Source: a virus. From it: 64,000 nt of DNA. Of this stretch, positions 20,449-29,497 are shown piece after piece. Position 1 is the first letter of the stretch; every line of letters begins with the position of its first letter. The stretch lies in the IMG/VR virus record IMGVR_UViG_3300023278_002893, positions 124,001 through 188,000 of that record; one strand, given 5' to 3'. The position numbers and the translations under genes are program-made. The notes under the pieces are model-generated. The model saw nothing but the letters and a program-made list of their open reading frames with translations. It searched no databases and was not told where the DNA came from.

Positions 20449-22875
20449 TTATGTTTCCGTAACCGTGGCGGTGACGGTCGAGACGCCAACAGTGGCACCG
20501 ACTGTGAATTGTGTGGTTGCGCGTCCTCCTGATATGGTAGTGTCTGTAGAAGGAGTAACCGCACCGTCTCCTGCAGTAACCTGGAAAGTGACATCCTTTC
20601 CATCCAAAGCCTCACCCCAAGCATTAATGACGTCCGCATTTACCAGCGTGCTCTGCGCAGTGCCAGCTGGAAGGGTAGTGTCGTCAGCATTCACTGCCAT
20701 GAACGCAGAGATTCTATCATCAAAATTAAATGCTCTAAGATTGGTACCGTTATCGACGTAATACAGAGTATCAAAATCATTCTGGTCGTAGAACGTAGTA
20801 TATGTGTTGGTCGAGTAATCAGAGATGTCTAGAAGAATCTCTTTATCGTCCGTCGTATTTAACAAAGTATCGTTATTTATAGTCTTGGTGTGGAGAATAT
20901 CTAAACCAGATTCATACTCAAGGTAAGTCAAGAAAGGAGCGCCCCCGATGCTGGAGGTCTTAGTCCACGCAAAACTACTAGTACCGTCCTGAGGTATCTG
21001 ATCTATTGTCGGAGAAATTACAGAGTTAGTACCAGATTCCGTAGAAAGAGCTACGTTATTAGCATACTTATAAAGAGTGCTATTGACCTTGATATAAACA
21101 AAACCTCCTCCTAATCCAGAGGCAGTGGTTGCTATCTGTACTCTCCCGTCCAGGAAGTCATTGTAGGTTTTACTCGGATCCCCAATAACATCAAATGACT
21201 CAATTAGGGGAACGCCCAGAACATCACCTTCACCATCTGTCTTCTCAACTGTCAATACAGCGATCTGAGGGAAAGTTTCAGTACCACTTACTACAAAATC
21301 ATCCGCCTCTAACGTAATGGGACCATCGGCGTAACCGAAGATCTCTATGTTACACGCGTCTGTTACCACTGTAGGAGGTGAGCCTGGGCCTACCACCCCC
21401 TGCAACCCACTCCATGTAGTAGATATTCTCTCAATACCGATATCACCTACGGCCGGGGGCTCCTTGTGCCCGCTAGCAGTTACCAAATCAAAAGTAAATT
21501 GCTCGCCTGAATTAGGAGTAGAGGTAGTAGCAATTAGAAACTCTATAGGAGTATTAGGATCAACACCCTCATCGTAAAGAACACCGGTCTGTGCGTCTGT
21601 CAGAGCGCCTGTTAAAGTTCCAGAAACTTGCCAAGCAGAACCGGAAAACGCAACAGTAAATGCATCAGTACCTATCTGAGTATTGTGCCACAGAGGACGT
21701 CCTTCTCTCAAATCACCAGAAGAACTGTTATCCGTCAGATTAGACATATAAGAAGCGAAGTACACGCCTGTGGTGGTGGGTGAAGTTTCTATACCTACCC
21801 CCTCACTCATGATTGTATTGTTATCCGAATCAAGAGCGCGGATAGCAAACCATCTTTTCTTATTTGTGAGCGAGACAGGATTGACATTAATCTCTGCTCT
21901 AAAATCTCCAGCCATTGTATAGGTAGTTTCTAACTGTCCGTTCCCAACAGATACATTATGTGATATTAATTCAGATCCCTGATCTCTTAGGAACTGAGGG
22001 TTTGCTGTACTCTCAACCCAACGTGCGGGGTTGAAATTATTAGATCCTGCGGCGGAGCCGGCCTCGGCATCAGAGAAATCATCACCCAAATTAGTTTCCG
22101 TAGATCCCACATTATCTTCGTTGAATCGGATAGTATAAAATCTATCATTGGGAGTATCAAAACATGCGTCTAGAATATTAGACTTTTCAAACTCAAATGC
22201 ACCAGCGGCTGCACCGTCGGTGTCAAAAAAGGAAAGAACGGACACAAACGGTTGAAGCTCATCCTCACTATTAGTAATAACCTTGTCCTTCAGTGCCACT
22301 TCAGAAACGAATGCGAATGCGGCAGAATCATCATGCAGGATTCTCCAGTAGGGCATTCCGTTTCCTGTCGCATTGATGGGGGGTGCGCTGAAATCGAGGA
22401 GGTATCGAAACTGATTACCTGCAGGAGTAGATATGACAGCCTCTCCGACTGTTGAGATAGTTGCTATGAAGTTGGTGGCGACGAATTCTGAATCTAGATT
22501 ATTCAAACTTGTAGACACATGCCATTTACCAGTAGTCGTGTCTATAGCTGCGGTGGAAAATATTATTATCTGGGTAGTGGATACCAATCGGCCGCCAAAA
22601 TATACAATCATCATATCCGCAGGGGAAATCGGACCGATAGTAGTATAAAGACCATCACGCCAACCCGGGACCTCTACTTGAGTATCAGGAGTCGAGGTCG
22701 CTGCGCCGAAAACGGCAGTAGCTTGAGGATTTTGGAGAACTAGCCTTACAAATTGAGTACCATTATGTAGAGATCGATCGACATCGTCTATACTAGACAC
22801 CACAGTATCACTGTAGTAACTCTCCATATTCTTAGTTGTATCGGTAGAACCTAGCCTACCTTGTTGAACAGTCAC
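20449..22875 (-). CDS. tail fibre/adhesin ending in a Big_1-type Ig domain, 808 aa
   Basis: The N-terminal part contains repeated beta-sandwich segments, including a C-F-D-T-P-N-D-R-F-Y-T-I-R-F stretch and a jelly-roll-like region around residues 270-450. The last ~100 residues form an invasin/Big_1-like domain: G-K-D-V-T-F-Q-V-T-A-G-D-G, then G-G-R-A-T-T-Q-F-T-V-G, then V-S-T-V-T-A-T-V. The two genes further upstream (24217-25551 and 25566-26912) end in the same kind of domain. All belong to the same run of adhesion genes. A surface-binding structural role is inferred. Confidence 0.72.
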   Translation of the reverse strand: MTVQQGRLGSTDTTKNMESYYSDTVVSSIDDVDRSLHNGTQFVRLVLQNPQATAVFGAATSTPDTQVEVPGWRDGLYTTIGPISPADMMIVYFGGRLVSTTQIIIFSTAAIDTTTGKWHVSTSLNNLDSEFVATNFIATISTVGEAVISTPAGNQFRYLLDFSAPPINATGNGMPYWRILHDDSAAFAFVSEVALKDKVITNSEDELQPFVSVLSFFDTDGAAAGAFEFEKSNILDACFDTPNDRFYTIRFNEDNVGSTETNLGDDFSDAEAGSAAGSNNFNPARWVESTANPQFLRDQGSELISHNVSVGNGQLETTYTMAGDFRAEINVNPVSLTNKKRWFAIRALDSDNNTIMSEGVGIETSPTTTGVYFASYMSNLTDNSSSGDLREGRPLWHNTQIGTDAFTVAFSGSAWQVSGTLTGALTDAQTGVLYDEGVDPNTPIEFLIATTSTPNSGEQFTFDLVTASGHKEPPAVGDIGIERISTTWSGLQGVVGPGSPPTVVTDACNIEIFGYADGPITLEADDFVVSGTETFPQIAVLTVEKTDGEGDVLGVPLIESFDVIGDPSKTYNDFLDGRVQIATTASGLGGGFVYIKVNSTLYKYANNVALSTESGTNSVISPTIDQIPQDGTSSFAWTKTSSIGGAPFLTYLEYESGLDILHTKTINNDTLLNTTDDKEILLDISDYSTNTYTTFYDQNDFDTLYYVDNGTNLRAFNFDDRISAFMAVNADDTTLPAGTAQSTLVNADVINAWGEALDGKDVTFQVTAGDGAVTPSTDTTISGGRATTQFTVGATVGVSTVTATVTET

Positions 22876-22888
22876 AGGGCCTTCCTCC

Positions 22889-24217
22889 TTACGTAGTCCT
22901 TAGTATTCTGGGACGTACAAATACCTTACGAAGCTTGTTATCCACTCTTACTTCTAGGGTAGAGATATCCACACCGTGTTCTACCCCATATACCTCAAAA
23001 GAGAGTCCGGTTCTGTTATCAACAAAAGAATCACAAGGACCGGGCTCCATGTTTATGTATATGGGCTCATTACTTTCCTCCACATCAAACGCACAGACGA
23101 AGAGCGATCGGTTCTGGAGTTCGGAAAGATCCCTTGCCTCCATGGAAAGGGTCACATTAGAATCATAATTCCAAGGAGCATCGGGGTGTGTATAAGTTAC
23201 ATGGTATCCAGTAGCGGTAGCGCCTATTGGGACTCCAGAGACAGTAGCAAAGTCCTGGATAGTTATTGCGTCTAAGGTCACACCACTGCAGACAGTGATT
23301 CCCTCCACCGACAGCCTAATAGAATCCGGATCTACTCCCTCCCCGAAATCTAAAACATCGAAGGAAACAGGAGCAACTACGGATGCTCCCGATGATCCAC
23401 ATGAAGGGAGAATATTTCTGTAAAAGGGGGGTCGTACATCTGGAACCGTCTGCCATTCACAATGAATGAAGAAGGTATTTTCCGGCTCGGCGGTGTCGTC
23501 TATGGTAAGTTCTACCACCACCGTGGAGTCGTATAAGAAATTACTAGGGGGATCATAGAACAACTGGAGACCGTTAGGAATACTAGAAATAACGAACGTA
23601 GGACTATCCTGAACCTCGACCCCCTGCACTTTAAATATAAGAGTATCGGCATCTAAAGGCGACCCGAAGTCGCGAATTCTCCAAAGAATGTTAGTATTTA
23701 CTGCATTTTTTACACTCAAGCAGGGGGGAAATACCAACTCCAAAAAATCAAACTGGGTGATCTGAAACGAATTGCTAATCTCGGGCTCTTGTTGAATCGG
23801 CCTGCTTAAGGTACTACCAGCAGTAGTAATACCAAACTGCTCTAAAGGCTGACCATCGTCCTCAAACCCCAGCTGCTGGACAGGGGTTTCGGGCTTGGTA
23901 TCGTGGGTAGAATTAGGATGATTAGCAGTAACTAGAAGATGTTGCTGAATGGCGTGATCGTTCTCAGGATCAGGGAAACCGGCTGCAAATACTAAATCAC
24001 CCAACTGCCGGATCGGCTTAGAATAAGATCCCGTCGGATTGTTGTGCCCGTCGGGCCGAGTACGTACAGTAAGACGCTGTTCAATGGGTTCAGACTGGGT
24101 ATTTAATTTGAGAGAGGTCTGAGTTATAGGCCTACTAACATCAGGCGTTATACCTCCAGGATTAGTGGTCAGATCACCTTTCTGAACGCTGATCGCTTCT
24201 AGTACTTGAGAGCCCAT
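22889..24217 (-). CDS. Ig-like repeat structural protein, 442 aa
   Basis: The start codon overlaps the stop of the upstream gene by one base (TAATG), so translation is probably coupled. After a Pro/Gln-rich N-terminal ~150 residues come three Ig-like units with a common signature, acidic then D-x-x-(T/S)-(L/I) then a V-x-G turn: D-A-D-T-L-I-F-K-V-Q-G, D-P-D-S-I-R-L-S-V-E-G and D-I-S-T-L-E-V-R-V-D-N. The same unit occurs in the 204-aa and 1110-aa neighbours. The protein is probably a spacer or decoration of the fibre complex. Confidence 0.7.
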   Translation of the reverse strand: MGSQVLEAISVQKGDLTTNPGGITPDVSRPITQTSLKLNTQSEPIEQRLTVRTRPDGHNNPTGSYSKPIRQLGDLVFAAGFPDPENDHAIQQHLLVTANHPNSTHDTKPETPVQQLGFEDDGQPLEQFGITTAGSTLSRPIQQEPEISNSFQITQFDFLELVFPPCLSVKNAVNTNILWRIRDFGSPLDADTLIFKVQGVEVQDSPTFVISSIPNGLQLFYDPPSNFLYDSTVVVELTIDDTAEPENTFFIHCEWQTVPDVRPPFYRNILPSCGSSGASVVAPVSFDVLDFGEGVDPDSIRLSVEGITVCSGVTLDAITIQDFATVSGVPIGATATGYHVTYTHPDAPWNYDSNVTLSMEARDLSELQNRSLFVCAFDVEESNEPIYINMEPGPCDSFVDNRTGLSFEVYGVEHGVDISTLEVRVDNKLRKVFVRPRILRTT

Positions 24218-25551
24218 TAGGGCAGAACCTGCGCTTTGACATCCATCAGTAAGTCTATGGCAGTCACACTAGGAGTGAATTCTGAACTTGCTCTTCCCAA
24301 AATGTCCGTACCGCTAATTGCAGGATCCATAGTACCTGGGATACCGGCGGCTCCTGCATTATTAACTGTAGTCGTGAATTGAATATCCTTTCCCAGAACT
24401 GGGAAATTATACTGGTCTCTAACTTCTGCGGTCACCGTAAATTTACGAGACTTAGGAGATGATAGAGAGATTGCAAACCTGGTGGGAGAAAAGTTCAGGG
24501 CAATAGATTTTATAAAAGAGAGATTGGTCTCCGTCTGGAAGTTATAATCCGGCGCTCGATTTATTGTAGTATAGGTTCCAGTAGGTATATCCTCAGTCGT
24601 CTCTTTCTGCTGCAACTTGTAATAGAGATTATTATCCAAATCAGAAATGAGATCAAATGCCTCTATCAAGTTAGCTCTATCCGCCGCCATCAAGTTGATT
24701 GTGATGGAAGACTCTATAGCCCAAACAGGGGCGCCCAAATTAACGGTCAGCAACATCGGGCCTCTAATAAAAGAAAGACGGGTCTGATCAAAGTCTGCCG
24801 CCACCACCGCGTTATACTTTCTACCAGTAGTAGTAGTTAGGGGCGACTTGCTGGGATATTCAAAACTACTTAGAGACCCCTCATCATCCTCACCTCTCCC
24901 AGAAAAGGAATGATCATTGAAGACCCAAATCTTCTTGGTCACACTTACAGGATCGGAGTTATTGTAGTTGCTGGCCAACCCTCCCTGTTTTAGGAACAAA
25001 ACAGTATTGTTTAGCTGATTGAGTCCTCCAACAATGAGACTCTCCTCTTGTCCCTCAGACCCTGCAAAAGTACTGGGGCCCAGATATAACTCATCTCCCA
25101 ATGCAATTTCAGAGATGTCATTAAGCTGTATGGAGGAACTGCCTTGGGTTGTAGAACCTACAAGCTGTCTGTGATAGTGTTCTATCGCAAACGCTCTAGA
25201 CTCATATACCGTATTTGGCTGATTGAGTAGGGTCAATTCATCTTGCCAACGCAGCTCGGAAGGAGATGCGGTGGGGAACAAATTGGTCTTGTGGGGAAAA
25301 AGTCTCCACTTCTTAATCACTATGCCTAAATCAGAAGGTAATTCTTCCAAAGTCCAAAAGAAAGTACCGTCGTAATGCAACTCAATGACCGGATTTCTTA
25401 GCTGAGAAAGGGTAATGGGAAAAGTATCTACCACATCTCCATCAGCTTCCACTTGGAACAATGCATCTACACTCTTGTTTATCGTGTAGAAAAAACCGGT
25501 CAGCGGGCCGAATGAAAAATTACCATCATTGATGCTTATGTTATCTGGCAT
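24217..25551 (-). CDS. tail protein with beta-propeller-like body and Big_1 domain, copy 2 (444 aa)
   Basis: It is clearly paralogous to the gene immediately upstream (25566-26912). Both start with G-x-F/Y-Y then a D-V-D/D-T-M-I-like repeat. Both continue with Y-D-G-x-x-W-x-x-E-x-L and I-K-R/K-W, share a central F-x-G-P/F-I-G-P-S-T element and V-F-N-x-H, and end in a Big_1-type Ig domain (V-R-D-Q-Y-N-F-P-V-L-G-K-D-I-Q-F-T-T). The W-x-x-E and W-V/L-F repeats suggest blades of a small propeller. The pair probably arose by tandem duplication. The function is inferred to be adhesion or fibre structure. Confidence 0.72.
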   Translation of the reverse strand: MPDNISINDGNFSFGPLTGFFYTINKSVDALFQVEADGDVVDTFPITLSQLRNPVIELHYDGTFFWTLEELPSDLGIVIKKWRLFPHKTNLFPTASPSELRWQDELTLLNQPNTVYESRAFAIEHYHRQLVGSTTQGSSSIQLNDISEIALGDELYLGPSTFAGSEGQEESLIVGGLNQLNNTVLFLKQGGLASNYNNSDPVSVTKKIWVFNDHSFSGRGEDDEGSLSSFEYPSKSPLTTTTGRKYNAVVAADFDQTRLSFIRGPMLLTVNLGAPVWAIESSITINLMAADRANLIEAFDLISDLDNNLYYKLQQKETTEDIPTGTYTTINRAPDYNFQTETNLSFIKSIALNFSPTRFAISLSSPKSRKFTVTAEVRDQYNFPVLGKDIQFTTTVNNAGAAGIPGTMDPAISGTDILGRASSEFTPSVTAIDLLMDVKAQVLP

Positions 25552-25565
25552 GGAGTCCCCGCCCC

Positions 25566-26912
25566 CTAAATGCTAACCACCGCAGATATAGTAACCAGTC
25601 CCGCAGTATCACCTGCGGTATAAGTCACGGTCGCCTGACCGTTCGAGTCTAGGGAAATAGAACCAGTCTCTGAAAGACCAGAACCAGTACCACCCCCACT
25701 GGTCTGGAAAACAATAGTAGCTGCTGGTGTTTGTAGGTAAGGAAGTGCGTACTGATCGGTAACCGTAGCGGTAATGACCGAAGTAGAAATTTGATCCGCA
25801 GCCAAAATAGCAGGGGCCGAAGACAAAGCAATTGCGGTTGGGAAGGGCTTGAATGTGGCTAACTGGTAGTTGTAGGTAGATTCAGTAGATTCAGTACCAT
25901 CAATGTTAAACTTCTGTTGAAGTCTGAACAGAGTATCTTTTTCCAATGCGAAATCAAAAACGGTATATACTGTATTAGAATCCGGGCTTAGATTATTCTG
26001 AATAGCAGATAATTCCGTAATAAGTTGAGGGTCTAACGCATCTATGAAAAGGAGATTGTTGGTACGTATGAAAATAATATAACTACGCTTATTGAATTGA
26101 GACAACGACCCGTCAAATACTCCTCCCGAAGGATTACTAGGAGTAACACCCGCTTCGATAAGATCAACGAAAGTAGCAGCATCCACATCCTTATAAGCAC
26201 CCCCTGAGGTTCTGGACAGAACAGTACCCTGTTGGATACTAATCTTATACAACGCCCCTGCATCCTGAGACTTCAAGTAATGCTGATTAAATACCCAGAG
26301 ATTCTTACTAAATACTACCGTATCGCCCGCATTAAACCCTACGGTTTTGTCCGCAGAGAGCGTAACGACCTTAGTGGCAGGATTAGTTGAGGAAACAGTA
26401 ACTCTAAGAGACTGCCCTGTGAAATCAGTAGGAGATGTCTTAGTACTAGGCCCAATGAACATAGTGGTTCCTGCGGTCAGTAATCCAAATATATTGGAAT
26501 CTACAGAGTTATCGAAACTAACCGTTATAGTATCAGTATTCTCAGCACCGCCTGCAAGCACTGTACCTGTGTACATCTCCAGTGAAAATGCATTAGCTTC
26601 GAAATCATCAGTGGCATTGGACGCAAAACTATATGATTGCTGCAATACCATAACAAAGTTGGAAATAACCCACCTCTTGATGATAAAACCATCAGACGCC
26701 GTAGCAGACAGATGCTCCATAGTCCACCAGCTTTCCCCATCGTATGTCATATCAATCACTTCTCGGGAAATAGATGTGTCCAGAGGATAAGCGAAAGCCA
26801 ACGTACCATCATCCGTCTTCTGGATCATGGTATCCGTGGCCTGATCGAAGCTGTAAAAATAACCATCTACGCGAGTGACGTTGCCGTTAAGTAGGCGAAC
26901 ATTCTGAATCAT
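25566..26912 (-). CDS. tail protein with beta-propeller-like body and Big_1 domain, copy 1 (448 aa)
   Basis: Paralogue of the following gene, from which it is separated by 14 nt. The N-terminal 100 residues show D-G-Y-F-Y-S-F-D-Q-A-T-D then Y-D-G-E-S-W-W-T-M-E-H-L. The middle has M-F-I-G-P-S-T-K and L-W-V-F-N-Q-H-Y. The last ~85 residues are a Big_1-like Ig domain with V-T-D-Q-Y-A-L-P-Y and D-S-N-G-Q-A-T-V-T-Y-T-A-G. Divergence between the copies is greatest in the middle, as expected for surface-exposed variable regions. A structural or adhesive role is inferred. Confidence 0.72.
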   Translation of the reverse strand: MIQNVRLLNGNVTRVDGYFYSFDQATDTMIQKTDDGTLAFAYPLDTSISREVIDMTYDGESWWTMEHLSATASDGFIIKRWVISNFVMVLQQSYSFASNATDDFEANAFSLEMYTGTVLAGGAENTDTITVSFDNSVDSNIFGLLTAGTTMFIGPSTKTSPTDFTGQSLRVTVSSTNPATKVVTLSADKTVGFNAGDTVVFSKNLWVFNQHYLKSQDAGALYKISIQQGTVLSRTSGGAYKDVDAATFVDLIEAGVTPSNPSGGVFDGSLSQFNKRSYIIFIRTNNLLFIDALDPQLITELSAIQNNLSPDSNTVYTVFDFALEKDTLFRLQQKFNIDGTESTESTYNYQLATFKPFPTAIALSSAPAILAADQISTSVITATVTDQYALPYLQTPAATIVFQTSGGGTGSGLSETGSISLDSNGQATVTYTAGDTAGLVTISAVVSI

Positions 26913-26921
26913 GTATCTCTC

Positions 26922-27536
26922 CTAGTTATAGGATCTTTTGGGCCTGTATATTATCTGAAAATCAAACACATTTCCTCTAAACTCCACGGACTCTCCTGAC
27001 TGCGCCACGCCACTTGTGATTATAGGAAAACCATTCAACGTCATCTGAAGTGTGGATAAATCTAAACCTGAGGAAGGCAAAGGCTCGGTAATGCGATAAA
27101 TAACATTAGACTGGATATGTACATCCGTGTTAGCGTCTAACGCGGGCTCTGCACTTTCGAGTTGGGGAGGTTTGTTATCGGGGAGTAAAGCAGTCCAAGC
27201 CACTCTATCACCAATTCTTCCCATAGCTGCCTGTATTTCTTCGTGGAATGTTTCTTCTGAAATAAGATTAACGAACTCCGGCGGGATAGGTTGTCCTGTA
27301 TCCTTATCCAACTCATCTCGAGGAGGGGCTACCATCAACAACCATATGGAATCACCTTCCGGATCTGTTAGATTAGGAAATTCAATCCCGGACGCGGTCA
27401 CCCCTGAAATAGTGGGGACCTGATCAGGCCTAACCGGGTTCTTAAAGGATTTTACAGGGTCTAGCTGGAGAGATACTGTAAGAGGAACAATTTTATCATC
27501 GGGAGCCCTACTATTTCGAAGATAAAATACGACCAT
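26922..27536 (-). CDS. Ig-like structural protein, 204 aa
   Basis: The N-terminal ~110 residues are a mixed domain with W-L-L-M-V-A-P-P-R-D-E-L and a helical E-E-T-F-H-E-E-I-Q-A-A-M. The C-terminal ~80 residues form one Ig-like unit (P-P-Q-L-E-S then L-D-L-S-T-L-Q-M-T-L-N-G) of the type found three times in the 442-aa gene. It lies 3 nt from its upstream neighbour and 9 nt from its downstream one. It is probably an adaptor between tail tip and fibres; this is inference from its place at the boundary of the two gene groups. Confidence 0.65.
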   Translation of the reverse strand: MVVFYLRNSRAPDDKIVPLTVSLQLDPVKSFKNPVRPDQVPTISGVTASGIEFPNLTDPEGDSIWLLMVAPPRDELDKDTGQPIPPEFVNLISEETFHEEIQAAMGRIGDRVAWTALLPDNKPPQLESAEPALDANTDVHIQSNVIYRITEPLPSSGLDLSTLQMTLNGFPIITSGVAQSGESVEFRGNVFDFQIIYRPKRSYN

Positions 27537-27539
27537 TAA

Positions 27540-28496
27540 TTACGCCGAGAAGTCTATTTGATTTACGATGCTGTCGATCTGGAATCTGTAAAGCGCATCC
27601 AGTGTAGTAATAGCAGATACAGGAGATGCTGTTTCAATCTCGTGATACTTTCGTACCTGAGAACCTCCACTATAGGTCGTTGACAGTCCGGTAGTTATTC
27701 CTGAAGTCGTTACAAATCTAATCTCGGACGCACTCAGCCCTCCGGTCACTCCCGCACCAGAAATGAGAACTATCTGGGAATTAACAGTGTCTCTGACCTC
27801 AAGCGCAGATCCTGCTGAGAAGCCCGCAGTGCTTACAACTTCTAGAAGATCTCCAGAAGAGTAGTCTGATGCTAAAGTGGTCTGGGCGATCTGACGAGCA
27901 GCAAGCAGCTCGCTGGAAACAAACAGGTGGAGTCCCAAAGTCTCTCTAATGTCAGTTCCTGAATCAGGAACATCGATTGCAACAGAACTCCTACCCGAGC
28001 CCGTGAATTTCTCAGTCACTGTTCCAGACTCAATGCTGAATACACCATTAAGGAAACGTACCTGCGCATTGAGATAAGAAAGATTTCCTATCTTTGCGCC
28101 GCCGGCACCGATATCAGCCTCTAATCGAAGTTTATCTTCTATGTCCTGCGCAACGTCGGCCGGGAGAAGATTTGTCCCCACCTCTAGAGTGATATCCACT
28201 CCGGATCCGATTGCTTCGTCGAGCGCGACCTTTAAACCACTAGACGCTCCGATATCTATTAGTGCGGTTGTGGGTGCCGTACCTCGCAAAAATCCTCTTA
28301 CCATTTCGTTCTTGAATATGTTTTGGATTGCTCCCCCACCAGACGCGGTTGCAGTCGTGGTTGAAGAAGTAACCCAGATTTCGTCACCTTCCGGATTGCC
28401 ACCATTAGGAACTACTTGCGCGATATCTAATGTGATGGTCTTTGCTGTTCCGCCCGGGAAATTTACTATATCCTTCACTGTAACATTGATTGCCAT
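27540..28496 (-). CDS. Gly/Ala-rich structural protein, 318 aa (baseplate or tip candidate)
   Basis: The product starts M-A-I-N-V-T-V-K-D-I and is a mostly beta protein with alternating hydrophobic patterns. It includes N-G-G-N-P-E-G-D-E-I-W-V-T-S-S near residue 32 and a helical A-D-V-A-Q-D-I-E-D-K-L stretch near 112. The shared P-E-G-D-(E/S)-I-W motif also occurs in the 204-aa protein that follows, hinting at partial relatedness. An HNH endonuclease gene ends directly at its start, implying that the insertion separated it from the 135-aa gene upstream. No enzymatic motif is seen. Confidence 0.65.
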   Translation of the reverse strand: MAINVTVKDIVNFPGGTAKTITLDIAQVVPNGGNPEGDEIWVTSSTTTATASGGGAIQNIFKNEMVRGFLRGTAPTTALIDIGASSGLKVALDEAIGSGVDITLEVGTNLLPADVAQDIEDKLRLEADIGAGGAKIGNLSYLNAQVRFLNGVFSIESGTVTEKFTGSGRSSVAIDVPDSGTDIRETLGLHLFVSSELLAARQIAQTTLASDYSSGDLLEVVSTAGFSAGSALEVRDTVNSQIVLISGAGVTGGLSASEIRFVTTSGITTGLSTTYSGGSQVRKYHEIETASPVSAITTLDALYRFQIDSIVNQIDFSA

Positions 28497-29093
28497 TTAA
28501 ATCTCCTCCTTTTCTGCTAGGAATTCCTCAACAGTTTTTGTATGTTTTCTTAGATTACAAAAGGGACAGGACAAACATAGGTTTTTGTCATCATGAAGTC
28601 CTCCCCGGGAAACGGGAACCATGTACTCTAAATGCCATTTATCTAGTTTCTCCTGGCAATAGTAACACATACCATCCTGTTCTTTAGATAATTTTTCAAT
28701 TATGTCTGGGGAAACCACACCCATCTGATCTTTTAGACTTACATAGTATTTATGCTTGTATAGTCTACGTTTATCAGGATTACTATCCCACCATTCTCTG
28801 TGCTTCTTAGATATTTCAGTCTTGTTAAGTTGATACCATTCGGAAAGATATTTCTTTCTACGGTATCTGTTTTCTTCTTCCCAAGCGGCGCGATATTCCT
28901 TAAATCTTTCTCCATTTTCCTTAAGCCATTCTCGTGATTTTCTGTCCTTGTGTTCTTTATTTCTAATATACCAATTTTTAGAAGATTTAGAAATACAATA
29001 CTTACAATAACTGGTAAGACCATCTTTGTTACGAGAACATTTACTAAACTCATAGTCTCTTTTATCTTCTTTACATTTTCTACAATTCTTCAT
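28497..29093 (-). CDS. free-standing HNH homing endonuclease, probably catalytically impaired
   Basis: I place the start at the ATG at 29093 (198 aa), which overlaps the upstream stop as ATGA; the longer frame upstream only shadows the 135-aa gene. An N-terminal zinc finger (C4, C7, C30, C33) precedes a long charged helical linker. The HNH domain has structural knuckles C143-x2-C146 and C176-x2-C179, N171, and R-K-H at 182-184. Where active relatives have D-H, this protein has E156-Y157. The codon is TAC, one transition from His CAC. The related enzyme at 59442-59954 keeps D-H, so this copy may no longer cut. Confidence 0.82.
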   Translation of the reverse strand: MKNCRKCKEDKRDYEFSKCSRNKDGLTSYCKYCISKSSKNWYIRNKEHKDRKSREWLKENGERFKEYRAAWEEENRYRRKKYLSEWYQLNKTEISKKHREWWDSNPDKRRLYKHKYYVSLKDQMGVVSPDIIEKLSKEQDGMCYYCQEKLDKWHLEYMVPVSRGGLHDDKNLCLSCPFCNLRKHTKTVEEFLAEKEEI

Positions 29094-29497
29094 ATCTGAT
29101 AATACCTTGTGCCCGAAACTATTGTTCTGCCTTGCTCTAAAGCCTCCACCGTCCCAGAAACTGCAGGATCGGAATCGGCACACGCTGTGGAACCTGGAGT
29201 AGGTACAAACCGCCTCCCATGTTGTGTAACTTCTGTCGTTGCGGTACCTATGTAATAAGGGCACCCGTTGTCTGCACAAACCCATCCCAGATAACCTCCT
29301 CCTAGGGAATAGGTGTGCATGCGGCCGCTGGTCTCATGATGATGTACCTTCTCGCCGCCCGGCACTTCAGCATTCTGATTATAGTCTGTTATCTGTGTCG
29401 AGTATGGACAGTATCGCCAAGTCTTAGCACCTCTAACTTTACTTCCCGAAACTACCGGACCCGGCTCAAATATACCCCCCGATGGTAGAATTGTCAT
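29090..29497 (-). CDS. hypothetical Cys/His-containing tip protein, 135 aa
   Basis: A small protein rich in Gly, His and Cys: Y-C-P-Y-S near residue 29, a K-V-H-H-H-E-T cluster near 51, and W-V-C-A-D-N-G-C-P-Y-Y near 72. These residues could bind a metal, which is common in trimeric phage spike tips; this is suggestive only. Its stop codon overlaps the start of the inserted HNH gene by 4 nt, and its start abuts the 137-aa gene. I do not recognise the family. Confidence 0.65.
   Translation of the reverse strand: MTILPSGGIFEPGPVVSGSKVRGAKTWRYCPYSTQITDYNQNAEVPGGEKVHHHETSGRMHTYSLGGGYLGWVCADNGCPYYIGTATTEVTQHGRRFVPTPGSTACADSDPAVSGTVEALEQGRTIVSGTRYYQI

Noticed and set aside
29094-29285. Longer N-terminus for the HNH protein at 28497
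   Set aside because: The extra 64 residues lie in another frame of the 135-aa gene and have no family features; the ATG at 29093 forms a standard ATGA overlap and starts the zinc finger.
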